Shown here: piece after piece, positions 45,755 through 54,645 of the stretch | How positions within the stretch are numbered: position 1 is the stretch's first letter | Layout: each line of letters begins with the position of its first letter | Assembly: GCF_937863485.1 (NCBI RefSeq) | Contig: NZ_CALMFY010000011.1 | Location: 1-57,993 of the forward strand | Reading direction: 5' to 3' | DNA length: 57,993 nt | Source: an uncultured Nostoc sp. | Lineage (GTDB): Bacteria; Cyanobacteriota; Cyanobacteriia; Cyanobacteriales; Nostocaceae | The notes under the pieces: generated by a model | Databases searched by the model: none | What the model saw: the letters and a program-made list of their open reading frames with translations, nothing else | Told to the model about the DNA's origin: nothing | Translations under genes and position numbers: made by a program

Positions 45755-46213
45755 ATGACCCCAGAAATAAACACCAAAGATTGGCAACAAGCTTTTATCG
45801 CCACCAATATATTAGCAATTGGTTACAACGCTTGGATCGGTTATTTAGGGGGAGAACGTGGTGTCATAATTTGCAGTACCAACTCTCCGCATTTAAGTAT
45901 GGCTGGCGAAACATTTAAAGCGCATTTTATCCCGCGTAAAAATCTCGCAGCTTTCTTAAATGCTTGGTTAGTAGCACCCGATACCGTACTGTTGCAAAGA
46001 CACTTCATGAATGCTCATATTATTCTCGAAGCTGTAGATAAGTATAATCCGCAGACTGATGTTGTATTTTTATTAGAGTATGGTCATCAAGCTGAGTTTT
46101 TCTATTTAACTAATCTACCAATTACACCACTGCAATGTTACCAAACTGTATGCAAAGAATGGACAGAATTCCAACCTCAGCATCCCCTCTCACTAGGAAC
46201 AAAAATACAGTGA
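45755..46213 (+). CDS. unknown protein in B12-regulated operon, paralog B
   Basis: 152 residues with a good ribosome binding site (AAAAGGAG, nine bases before ATG). Paralog of the preceding gene across its length: WQQAFIATNILAIGYNAW, RGVIICS, FKAHFIPRKNLAAFLNAW, KYNPQTDVVFLLEYG and CYQTVCKEWTEFQPQH. The conserved C-Y-x2-V-C-K-x-W-x-E-F-x-P ending is the best family signature. Function unknown. No hairpin with T-run follows, so the transcript end is not visible. Confidence 0.85.
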   Translation: MTPEINTKDWQQAFIATNILAIGYNAWIGYLGGERGVIICSTNSPHLSMAGETFKAHFIPRKNLAAFLNAWLVAPDTVLLQRHFMNAHIILEAVDKYNPQTDVVFLLEYGHQAEFFYLTNLPITPLQCYQTVCKEWTEFQPQHPLSLGTKIQ

Positions 46214-46429
46214 GACTCATCCAAAATAAAAAAGAATTTTTCTGGTTTTCTTACCTTGTCCCAATTGTGATATATAGAGTTTTAATAGCAAAGTTAAAAA
46301 CTCAAATACCTTAGCCTTAAAAACTTCAAAATTATTTATTCAAACAGTGGTTGATTAAATTTTGTCTATATTCAGTAAGTAATATTAATAATCAAAATTG
46401 TTATCAACTGAATTTACATGCAGACAGTA

Positions 46430-46615
46430 AGTGTGGTAATCTGACACATAACTGTCGGTTCTGATGGGGAGCAGCCATCAGGTGCAAGGGGGAAAGTTCG
46501 GTGTAAATCCGGCGCTGTCCCGCAGCTGTAATGAGACGAATGTAACGTGTCTCAAAGTCAGAATACCCGCCGACTCACTCTAGACACAAAACACTTATCT
46601 GCGAGGTACAGATGA
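46430..46615 (+). ncRNA. cobalamin riboswitch, copy 3 (before TonB receptor)
   Basis: More diverged than copies 1 and 2: GGAGCAGCCATCAGGTGCAA, GGAAAGTTCGGTG, GGCGCTGTCCCGCAGCTGTA, AAAGTCAGAATACCCGCCGA and TCTGCGAGGTACAGATG. It is 280 bases upstream of the receptor gene. The long leader after it contains TACTTCGCTTCGCTGTTAGTA, a small inverted repeat. It probably shuts down the whole uptake operon when cobalamin is plentiful. Confidence 0.93.
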
Positions 46616-46895
46616 TATATATAATTAATGAATTTCATGGGTACAAGTATCGTTTTAAGACAGTACCCTCTGCAAGTTTTACTACTTCGCTTCGCTGTTA
46701 GTAGCAACACTCAATTTTAGATAATCTTGTAGGAATTTTGGTATCCATAAAGAATACCACAATGTCTTTTTTGCTATCCAAATAGTATCCACCATGATTT
46801 AGGTATGGCAGCATTGCAGCAAGCTAGTTGAAGCCTAAATCCCAAAAACTCATAGCACAAATAAATACCTGAATTTACTGAAAACGAGGAGTTTC

Positions 46896-49046
46896 ATGTC
46901 CACTTTTTTCATGTCCACTTTCCCGATAGTTACTTATTGTGAATTTTTCTCAAAAATCTTCGTTTTTACCGCAATCTATGGGATGGTATGTAAAGGAAAT
47001 GTAGCGATGCCTGGGGCGGGCTACGCCTACGCTAATCAAGTTCCACAAATATCTGAGTTTTCCAAGCACGAAGGTACTGCAAAAGACTTACAACCAGTTG
47101 CACAAATAACACCTGAGAAGACTCCAGCATCCACAGAAGAACCAGATATTGAATTAACAGTCATCGACAAGCTATTGAATGAACCCGTTTACTCACCCTT
47201 TCGCCGCGAGGGGACAGTGAAAGATTCCACCCGTCCGGTTTACGTCATTACCGGTGAAGAAATGGAAGCGCAAGGTGCTAGAACTGTCAGAGAAGCACTA
47301 AAATTTCTTCCTGGTATTTTGCCTGATGGTACAGTTGGCACGGAAGTAAACGCCTTAAGCGGTCAATTTATCCGAGGTTCTAACTCTGCACAAGTCTTGA
47401 TTTTGCTTGATGGTAGACCGATTAACGATCTAGGTTCCGGTGGTTTTGACCTTTCAGAATTTACTACCAATATTGTTGAAAGAGTGGAAGTATTACCAGG
47501 TGGTGGTTCTACCCTTTATGGTTCTGATGCGATTGGGGGAGTGATTAACATTATCACTCGGCGTCCCACAGAAAAAGTGACAACACAAGTAGGAGTCATC
47601 CTTGGCGCTTATGGGCTAAATCAGCAGACTATCAACAATAGCGGCAAAGTAGGGAATATTTCTTGGGTTGTAGGTTACAACCGTACCGAAGCCGAAAATA
47701 ATTATCCTTTTTCCATCCCAGAAGCGAACTTTGAGGGAACCAGGGAAAATAATGATACTCTCTACAATAACTTTAATGTCAAGTTAGAGGCGGATTTAGG
47801 TTCTCGCAATACCCTAACCCTCTCAACCCTATATTTAGGCAAAGACCAAGGAGTACCAGGAGGAGTCCCCATTCCTGAACCATTATATGGTCAAGGTTAT
47901 TTTAACTCGTTGACGGATAGCGATCGCAAATACACAGACCAAGTTCTCACCGATTTAACCTGGAACTCAAAACTAGGAAGTGGGGATGATTCACTGCTAA
48001 CAGCAAAAGTTTACGCAGATTTCCTTAACACTCGCTATGATAGTCGCAATTCATCCCAAGCACGATATGATAACGGGCAAACTTCTTATGGATTGCAAAC
48101 ACAACACAGTTGGAAATTTGCTAATAATCAAACCCTAGTTTATGGCTTTGATTACCGCAATGTAGCAGCTACTAACAGTACATTTGACTTTTCTGTTAAT
48201 ACAAAAACAGTCACTTACGACGATAGTATTAGTCAAGGGGCGCTATTTGCTAGATATGAAATTAACTTTACGCCTAGCTTCACTGCCAACTTAGGTTTAC
48301 GCCAGGATTTTAGCAGCTTGACAAATGGTTCATTTACATCACCGAGTGTCGGGACAAAATTTGCGCTTACCGACTCTACCACTGTGAGAGCTAATTATAT
48401 CAAGAATTTCCGCGCACCGAATCTTTTTAGTTTATATGCGAATGGTGGTAGTTACGTTGGTAATCCTAATCTCCGTCCAGAAAAAGGCGATAGTTATGAT
48501 ATCGGAATTGACCAGAAGTTAGGTAATTTTGGTTTGTTACGCTTGACCTATTTCAACAACACAATATCAGATTTAATCGCCTATAACTTTGATGTTCCTG
48601 TAGCTACTTACGAAAATATTGGTAAGGTTCGTACTACAGGAATCGAAGCAGTTTTAAATTTGCAGCTAGCGAAGAATATTTATGCCTTTGTTAATTATAC
48701 AGCAAATGATCCGCGGATTTTGAGAAGTACAAATTCTGCCGAAGTTGATAAAGAATTACGGTTCGCCGGTGCAGATAGTTTAAATGCAGGACTTTCTTAC
48801 GAAACTCGCCAAGGTTTATATACTGGAATACTAATGCATTCTTTAGGTGCGTATTCAATAAACAATACCAATACAGAATCTTTATCTGGGTACACTACTT
48901 TTGATTGGAAAATGCGGGTTAGTCTCAGTGATACATTAGTGTTAACAGGCAGTGTAGATAATATCTTTAACCAGAGATACCAATTATTCCCTGGTTTTCC
49001 TGATGGGGGGAGAGTTTTTCAAGTTGGTTTTAGTTCAACATTCTGA
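46896..49046 (+). CDS. btuB: TonB-dependent receptor, BtuB-like
   Basis: 716 residues. GAGGAG sits just before ATG. A hydrophobic N-terminus (KIFVFTAIYGMVC) reaches a predicted cleavage at AYA, then PDIELTVIDKLLNEPVYSPF (possible TonB box region), a plug domain (PVYVITGEEMEAQGARTVRE, VLILLDGRPINDLGSGG, VERVEVLPGGGSTLYGSDAI) and a 22-strand barrel ending in Phe (VFQVGFSSTF). It imports corrinoids across the outer membrane with TonB energy; substrate inferred from the riboswitch and BtuFCD. A copy of the 29-base repeat is translated within the signal region. Confidence 0.92.
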   Translation: MSTFFMSTFPIVTYCEFFSKIFVFTAIYGMVCKGNVAMPGAGYAYANQVPQISEFSKHEGTAKDLQPVAQITPEKTPASTEEPDIELTVIDKLLNEPVYSPFRREGTVKDSTRPVYVITGEEMEAQGARTVREALKFLPGILPDGTVGTEVNALSGQFIRGSNSAQVLILLDGRPINDLGSGGFDLSEFTTNIVERVEVLPGGGSTLYGSDAIGGVINIITRRPTEKVTTQVGVILGAYGLNQQTINNSGKVGNISWVVGYNRTEAENNYPFSIPEANFEGTRENNDTLYNNFNVKLEADLGSRNTLTLSTLYLGKDQGVPGGVPIPEPLYGQGYFNSLTDSDRKYTDQVLTDLTWNSKLGSGDDSLLTAKVYADFLNTRYDSRNSSQARYDNGQTSYGLQTQHSWKFANNQTLVYGFDYRNVAATNSTFDFSVNTKTVTYDDSISQGALFARYEINFTPSFTANLGLRQDFSSLTNGSFTSPSVGTKFALTDSTTVRANYIKNFRAPNLFSLYANGGSYVGNPNLRPEKGDSYDIGIDQKLGNFGLLRLTYFNNTISDLIAYNFDVPVATYENIGKVRTTGIEAVLNLQLAKNIYAFVNYTANDPRILRSTNSAEVDKELRFAGADSLNAGLSYETRQGLYTGILMHSLGAYSINNTNTESLSGYTTFDWKMRVSLSDTLVLTGSVDNIFNQRYQLFPGFPDGGRVFQVGFSSTF
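47004..47032 (+). repeat. 29-base palindromic repeat, copy 6, inside the receptor gene
   Basis: GCGATGCCTGGGGCGGGCTA then CGCCTACGC is translated as AMPGAGYAYA. Frame is preserved, and the repeat supplies the AYA just before the likely mature N-terminus (NQVPQISE). Confidence 0.85.
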
Positions 49047-49080
49047 TGGAATAAGGTGACTAATATAAGGAGAATATCTC

Positions 49081-49953
49081 ATGGCTGAATTCAATTCTTG
49101 GGTAACACCATTAAATCAAGTTGTCACTGAGACTTTATCTACGGAAGGGTCTATTGAATATGAATATTTTGATTGTGGGAGTGATGTTTTGTCATCGTTA
49201 CTTTACACTTTATTTCAGCACAATTGGCAGCAGGTAGGGGTAGGGCATATTGTTCAAGGAGGTGTATTAGAATTAGAATTTAATGCTCCACCCAAAATTT
49301 GTATCCTCTATGATGGATATCTCACAGTAGTCACAGAAGGCTGGCATTTGCACCTATGTATTGAGGCTAATTTAGGTGGCCCTTATTGTAAGACTCCTTT
49401 AGAATTAAGGCAACAACGTCAAGTAAATCGTGCTGCATTTTATCGACGGTTTAATGCAGAAGGTATCCCTAGAAGTTGGGGAATCGATTTTTGGAATGGT
49501 GCAGATGAAAACCTGATGACTATTTTCTTGCCAAATCCATATGTAGAAGGTGAAAATTTATTACCAGAAGGTAAGCCTAATTTATCAAAGTTAGCTCTTT
49601 ATCAGGAACTGCGAGATATCTATGTATTGGGAAACAAACCTATACCATTTACCAAAAATCCCCTAAAACATTCTTATATCTCAGTTTGCACTTCAACTCG
49701 CTGTCTTCCTTCCCGCAAATGGCAACCTACATTTGATGCTTTAAAATCAGCGGTGGAAAAAGCAGGTGTGGAAGTGGAAGTGAGGACATCTGGCTGTTTA
49801 GAAGTTTGCCAACTAGGGCCAGTTGTATTTTATTCAAATGATAGAACTTGGTACACTCGTGTTAACCCAAATGTAGCTGAAACTATTGTTAATGAACATT
49901 TAGTAAAAGGTAACAAAGTTACTGAATACCGCTATCCACCAGATTCCGTCTAA
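49081..49953 (+). CDS. unknown domain fused to thioredoxin-like [2Fe-2S] ferredoxin
   Basis: 290 residues, start supported by AAGGAG before ATG. Residues about 1-195 form an unrecognised domain (FNAPPKICILYDGYLTVVTE, WHLHLCIEANLGGPYCKTPL, SWGIDFWNGADENLMTIFLP). From about 200 comes a (2Fe-2S) ferredoxin of thioredoxin fold: SVCTSTRCLPSRKW and VRTSGCLEVCQLGPVV give four Cys, with TWYTRVNPNVAETIVNEHL typical of the family end. No signal peptide, so cytosolic. Lying between the receptor and BtuF in a B12 operon, it may reduce an incoming corrinoid or act in cobalt handling; inference only. Confidence 0.85.
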   Translation: MAEFNSWVTPLNQVVTETLSTEGSIEYEYFDCGSDVLSSLLYTLFQHNWQQVGVGHIVQGGVLELEFNAPPKICILYDGYLTVVTEGWHLHLCIEANLGGPYCKTPLELRQQRQVNRAAFYRRFNAEGIPRSWGIDFWNGADENLMTIFLPNPYVEGENLLPEGKPNLSKLALYQELRDIYVLGNKPIPFTKNPLKHSYISVCTSTRCLPSRKWQPTFDALKSAVEKAGVEVEVRTSGCLEVCQLGPVVFYSNDRTWYTRVNPNVAETIVNEHLVKGNKVTEYRYPPDSV

Positions 49954-50060
49954 TTTCTCCTTTTTTTTAATCTCACGCAAAGATATAAAGCACTTTTAAT
50001 TTATATCATCCTTTTTTACTCTAACTCTTTGCGGGAAAAAATAATATTTTTATTTAACCC

Positions 50061-51278
50061 ATGAAATTGATAAAAAACCCTCATCCAAAACCCATAATTT
50101 TTTTATGCCAATTACTTTTAATAGCAACTTTAATAATTGCCTGCAATAGTACAGTAATTAATATATCTACTAATACCAACAATAACGCCTGTATTCAAAA
50201 ATATGACCTAAAAACTGATTATTTTCCCAATAAAATCAAGATTACCCATGCAACAGGCTTGGCAGTAGAGTATCATAAACACTACAAAGTCGTCACAATC
50301 AAAAACCCTTGGCAAAATGCTAAGACAGGTTTTCAATATGTTCTAGTTCAATGTGGAACTCCTACGCCACAAGGATTTAATCAAACACAGGTAATTACAG
50401 TACCAGTAAATTCTATAGTCTCTCTTTCTACTACTCATTTACCCCACTTAGCAAAGTTAGGAGTAGTTGATAAATTGATTGGCGTTAGTAATAGTAAGCA
50501 AATAAATACCCCTGATGTGGTAGAAAGAATCAAAGCTGGGAAAATATCACAAATAGGTAATAATGAAAATGTGGATATAGAGAAATTATTAGAATTAAAT
50601 CCTGACTTGGTAACAACTTATGGTAGTGGAAATCCCCAAACTGATAGCTATGCCAAACTCACAGAGGCAGGTTTGAAAGTGGGGATAAATGCAGAATATA
50701 TGGAAGACACACCATTGGGAAGAAGTGAATGGCTGAAATTTACGGCATTGTTTTTTAATAAGGAAGAAAAAGCAGAAAAAATCTTTAATCAAATTACTAA
50801 TAAATATGAACAAATAGCTCAAAAAGCCAAGTCTGTAAAAAATCGTCCGACTGTATTTGTTGGATTTAACTTTAAAGGAACTTGGTATACACCTGGGGGC
50901 AAAAGTTACGTAGCCAAATATCTGGCTGACGCAGGAGCAAACTACCTCTGGAGTAATGATAAATCATCTGGTAGTTTACCTCTATCTTTTGAAGTCGTTT
51001 TGGAACGTGCAGCCAATGCTGATTACTGGTTAAATTTTCGTCAATCTTGGAATACTTTAAAAGATTTAGTTGCAGAAGATAATCGTTATGCTGATTTTAA
51101 GGCTGTGAAACAGGGAAATCTTTATAATAATAATGCCCGTGTCAATGAAAATGGGGGTAATGATTACTGGGAAGATGGTATTAGTAACCCAGATGTCGTT
51201 TTATCTGACTTGCTTAAGATACTGCATCCAGATATATTACCTAATCATAAACTATTTTATTACGGCAAACTTATTTAA
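50061..51278 (+). CDS. btuF: corrinoid ABC substrate-binding lipoprotein
   Basis: 405 residues. A lipoprotein signal (FLCQLLLIATLIIAC, Cys28) precedes a Fe/B12-type periplasmic binding domain: VPVNSIVSLSTTHLPHLAKL, VDKLIGVSNSKQINTPDVVE, LELNPDLVTTYGSGN and VFVGFNFKGTWYTPGGKSYV. An N-terminal 100-residue extension (YHKHYKVVTIKNPWQNAKTG) is usual in cyanobacterial ABC binding proteins of this type. It passes ligand to BtuC. The BtuC start is two bases after its stop. Confidence 0.9.
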   Translation: MKLIKNPHPKPIIFLCQLLLIATLIIACNSTVINISTNTNNNACIQKYDLKTDYFPNKIKITHATGLAVEYHKHYKVVTIKNPWQNAKTGFQYVLVQCGTPTPQGFNQTQVITVPVNSIVSLSTTHLPHLAKLGVVDKLIGVSNSKQINTPDVVERIKAGKISQIGNNENVDIEKLLELNPDLVTTYGSGNPQTDSYAKLTEAGLKVGINAEYMEDTPLGRSEWLKFTALFFNKEEKAEKIFNQITNKYEQIAQKAKSVKNRPTVFVGFNFKGTWYTPGGKSYVAKYLADAGANYLWSNDKSSGSLPLSFEVVLERAANADYWLNFRQSWNTLKDLVAEDNRYADFKAVKQGNLYNNNARVNENGGNDYWEDGISNPDVVLSDLLKILHPDILPNHKLFYYGKLI

Positions 51279-51280
51279 TA

Positions 51281-52372
51281 ATGTTAATTAAAAAATCTAA
51301 ATTTAAAATAGCCTTACTAAACCAAAAAGCTCTGGCTCTAAAAATTGTTATTTTCTCAAGTTTACTGATAGGTTTAATATTTGCCTTTTTATTAGACTTA
51401 GCTTTAGGTTCAGTTGATATTCCTATTAATGAAGTAGTCCAAATTTTGCTAGGACAAGAAATAGAAAAAACGACATGGGCTAATATTATTCTCAAATTTC
51501 GTTTACCTAAAGCTTTAACTGCAACTTTAGCTGGTGCAGCTTTAGGTGTAAGTGGCTTGCAAATGCAAACTTTATTTAAAAATCCCTTAGCAGGGCCTTT
51601 TGTATTGGGTATTAGTTCTGGTGCAAGTTTAGGTGTAGCGTTAGTTATGCTGACAGCAAGTGCTATCGGTACACCAACATTATTAGCAAATTTGGGGTAT
51701 TTAGGTGATTTTGGTTTAGTCATAGCTGCAAGTCTCGGTGCAGCATCAGTTTTAGGAATGATGTTAGTTGTTTCTCGCCGAGTGCAAGATACAATGACGC
51801 TACTGATTTTAGGTTTATTGTTTGGCTATGCTACGAGTGCAATTGTTAGTATTTTGTTGCAGTTTAGCTCAAAAGAACAGATTCAAAGTTATATAATGTG
51901 GACTTTTGGTAGTTTTGCTGGGGTGACTTGGAAACAGTTAGTTGTTTTAATTCCAGTGATCCTTTTGAGTTTATTCTTAGCAGTGCTGCAATCAAAATCT
52001 TTGAATGCACTTTTACTTGGGGAATCTTATGCACGTAGTCTAGGTTTAACGGTGCAAAAAACCAGATTTTCTATTATTACTAGTGCATCTATGTTAGCAG
52101 GTGGAATTACTGCTTTTTGTGGCCCTATAGCATTTTTAGGTGTGGCAATTCCTCATCTGTGTCGTAGTCTATTCAATACTTCCGACCATCGAATATTAAT
52201 CCCTAGTGTAATAATCATGGGTGCAATATTAGCGCTAATTGCAGATTTGTTTTCCCAACTTTGGGTAAGTCAGATGGTTTTACCTTTAAATGCTGTCACC
52301 GCTTTAATTGGAACTCCTGTTGTCACTTGGGTAATTCTGCGGCGTAATTCCCAAAAATCTTTTCCCTCATGA
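51281..52372 (+). CDS. btuC: corrinoid ABC permease (FecCD family)
   Basis: 363 residues with about ten membrane spans. FecCD pattern: FRLPKALTATLAGAALGVSG, LQMQTLFKNPLAGPFVLGIS (conserved NPLA-P---G), GLLFGYATSAIVSIL, GPIAFLGVAIPHLCRSLFNT (conserved GxIxFxGLxxPHxxR) and the closing LPLNAVTALIGTPVVTWVIL. The stop overlaps the next ATG (ATGA), so BtuC and BtuD are translationally coupled. Confidence 0.94.
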   Translation: MLIKKSKFKIALLNQKALALKIVIFSSLLIGLIFAFLLDLALGSVDIPINEVVQILLGQEIEKTTWANIILKFRLPKALTATLAGAALGVSGLQMQTLFKNPLAGPFVLGISSGASLGVALVMLTASAIGTPTLLANLGYLGDFGLVIAASLGAASVLGMMLVVSRRVQDTMTLLILGLLFGYATSAIVSILLQFSSKEQIQSYIMWTFGSFAGVTWKQLVVLIPVILLSLFLAVLQSKSLNALLLGESYARSLGLTVQKTRFSIITSASMLAGGITAFCGPIAFLGVAIPHLCRSLFNTSDHRILIPSVIIMGAILALIADLFSQLWVSQMVLPLNAVTALIGTPVVTWVILRRNSQKSFPS

Positions 52373-53388
52373 ATGATGCAATTTTAACAACTCACAACCT
52401 GACTATTGGTTACAAGACATCCCGAAAAACTGTTCGGTGTGTTGCGTCTGATATTTCTCTATCTCTCTTAACTGGGGAACTGGTTTGTTTACTTGGCCCC
52501 AATGGTGCGGGTAAATCTACATTACTGCGATCGCTCGCCGGAATGCAACCACCCATAGCAGGCCAAGTGCGACTCTTGGGAGAAAACATATATCATTTAA
52601 AACCACAAGAATTAGCAAAACGTCTGAGTTTGGTACTCACTGAGAAAGTTGATGTGGGAATGCTATCAGCCTACACCTTGGTGAGTTTGGGGCGATATCC
52701 TTACACTGACTGGTGGGGAAATTTGACACCCCAAGATGAAGCTATAGTACATTGGGCAATTAAATCTGTAGGAGCAGTACACTTAGCACAACGCCAAGTT
52801 AGCGAATTAAGTGATGGTGAACGTCAAAAAATTATGATTGCGCGTGCTTTGGCTCAATCACCTATTGTTATGTTACTTGATGAGCCAACAGCATTTCTCG
52901 ATTTACCGCGACGCGTAGAAATTATGCAATTGTTGCGCCAGTTAGTACGGGAAACTAATCAAGCAATTCTCCTTTCTACCCATGATTTAGATTTAGCTTT
53001 GCGGATTGCAGATAAAGTTTGGCTATTATCAACTAATGGCATTTTACACGTTGGTGCACCGGAAGATTTAGTGTTGAGTGGTGCGTTTGCTGATACTTTC
53101 GAGAGTGAAGGTGTAGAGTTTGATGTTGCTTCTGGCGAATTTCATCTCCATACATCCGACAAGGGAGAAATTAATTTGATAGGTGAGGGTGAGGGTATCG
53201 CGTCTGTGTGGACTATTCGTGCTTTAAAACGTGCAGGTTTCCAAGTTAATCAAAATAAAAATAGCTTACCAATCTCAGTAGAAGTGATAACAAAATCTAA
53301 ACAAGTTTTGTGGAAAATCACAAACAGCCAGAGTGTGTACACTCATCATTCGTTGTATGAAATGATTAAATTTTTGGATTGTTTATAA
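52369..53388 (+). CDS. btuD: corrinoid ABC ATPase with C-terminal extension
   Basis: 339 residues. ABC ATPase 1-245: Walker A LLGPNGAGKSTLLRSLAGMQ (L-for-C at start), signature LSDGERQKIMIARAL, Walker B IVMLLDEPTAFLDL and the switch STHDLDLAL. After a typical end it has about 85 extra residues (EINLIGEGEGIASVWTIRAL, KRAGFQVNQ, SVEVITKSKQVLWKITNS), absent from E. coli BtuD but common in cyanobacterial and archaeal homologs. Last gene of the uptake operon. Confidence 0.93.
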   Translation: MNDAILTTHNLTIGYKTSRKTVRCVASDISLSLLTGELVCLLGPNGAGKSTLLRSLAGMQPPIAGQVRLLGENIYHLKPQELAKRLSLVLTEKVDVGMLSAYTLVSLGRYPYTDWWGNLTPQDEAIVHWAIKSVGAVHLAQRQVSELSDGERQKIMIARALAQSPIVMLLDEPTAFLDLPRRVEIMQLLRQLVRETNQAILLSTHDLDLALRIADKVWLLSTNGILHVGAPEDLVLSGAFADTFESEGVEFDVASGEFHLHTSDKGEINLIGEGEGIASVWTIRALKRAGFQVNQNKNSLPISVEVITKSKQVLWKITNSQSVYTHHSLYEMIKFLDCL

Positions 53389-53571
53389 AAATGCTGTCCG
53401 ATAAACGTTATCAAAAGTTGCACTAGTGGATGACTATAAAAGGAAGTAGCAATAGTAAATGCAAAAATAAGTTTATGTTATAATAGTAATCATTGCAGTT
53501 GATTAGTTATTGCTTGCTAAAAAAGCGTTGCAATCTTTATAGATTACTTTTAGACAAGTTTTAATTCTGTT

Positions 53572-53824
53572 TTGGAATCTGTTCTCAAACGTAACCTAAA
53601 TCATACCGGACTTGATTACCTGGAATCACCAGACTTCTACTTTCCCACGCGGGAATCTCTAGGCAGTGTGCTTTTGGCTAAGGGTAATTATAGAGAGTTT
53701 AAAAAAGTATCCCCATTATGGGCGTTCTTTATTTGGCTTGCAGGCAGTAGGCAAACATGAGGCCGCTCAAGTTGTCAAAGCCGAATTGGAAACGGCTTGG
53801 AAAGGTGATGATAAGCAGACATAG
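53572..53824 (+). pseudogene. TPR-protein C-terminal remnant, frameshifted
   Basis: Frame one: DYLESPDFYFPTRESLGSVL, LAKGNYREFKK. Frame two then continues YPHYGRSLFGLQAVGKHEAA, QVVKAELETAWKGDDKQT and TAG. Together they match the end of a family of cyanobacterial TPR proteins (PPDFYFPTRExLGxVLL...GKHEAAxVV). The rest of the gene is missing. No role. Confidence 0.6.
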
Positions 53825-53916
53825 CCAAAATGTCATAAAAAAATTCGGCGTTGCTGAATCGAAGTATGAATCAAGCGATCGCCTCAAGCTTGCGGGCGCA
53901 CAGCGCCCGCAGCGCC

Positions 53917-54615
53917 ACCGAACCGTACTTGAGATAATATATTACTAATCGAATTGAATATTTCAGCATTTCTTCGGTTTTAGAGTAGCAGAAAGTTTTA
54001 CGATGTAGACGAGCAAGATAATGCCTTAACCTACTATTTTCACCTTCTCCCAAAGGGAGACGCTGCGCGAACAACTCTTGTCATATATGTTTTGCTAACA
54101 ATGTGGTCTTCATTACTAATGAAACTAGGATAAACTGGATAACCATCTGTTACATAAAAATCCGAATTCCAACATTTAATAATCAACCACAGTAATTTAA
54201 ATGTTTCAGAGCTTCTGTCTCCTAAAACCCAGGCTAAGATCCCTGGATAGCTTTTATTTACTGCTGTCCACAACCAAACTTTGTTTTTTTTACCGACAAA
54301 AGTTTCTAATTCATCAAAAGAGTGTAACTTCAGGTATTTCATCCCTTTCTGGTGAATTAGGTAAAATCTCACCCGTTTTCTTTACCCAAGTTATTACAGT
54401 TGTATGATGCACATTCTTGACCCGTTCTATAGCTCGAAAGCCTAGACCATTCACATACATTTCTAAACACTCACGTTTTATTTCTTCAGAATAACCTTGC
54501 AACTCATAAGAATCTATAAACTGACGACCACACTGAGCACAAATGTAATGCAAGTTTACTTGCTTTTTTGCCAATATGAGCGAATATGAGTTGATGCACA
54601 CCTTGGACATTGCAT
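53917..54615 (-). pseudogene. IS1-family transposase remnant
   Basis: From ATG at 54615: MQCPRCAS (zinc motif), a frameshift, then ICAQCGRQFIDSYELQGYSE, LGFRAIERVKNVHHTTVITW, EILPNSPERDEIPEV, another shift, DELETFVGKKNKVWLWTAVN, AWVLGDRSSETFKLLW, FYVTDGYPVYPSF, SKTYMTRV and, beyond a 25-28 base insertion, GENSRLRHYLARLHRKTFCY ending YYLKYGSVA. The order matches the IS1 family of cyanobacteria. At least three lesions; inactive. A normal programmed frameshift could account for the one at the middle. Confidence 0.85.
54046..54073. repeat. short palindromic insertion in the IS1 transposase
   Basis: CTCCCAAAGGGAGACGCTGC then GCGAAC separates the codons for MTRV from EGEN. The stem is CTCCC/GGGAG. 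Related GCGCAGCGTCTC sequence occurs near 42924. Confidence 0.75.
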
Positions 54616-54616
54616 A

Positions 54617-54645
54617 GCGATGTCTACGACGGGCTACGCCTACGC
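54617..54645 (+). repeat. 29-base palindromic repeat, copy 7
   Basis: Identical in pattern to copies 1 and 4, one base upstream of the start of the IS1 transposase remnant. Confidence 0.85.
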
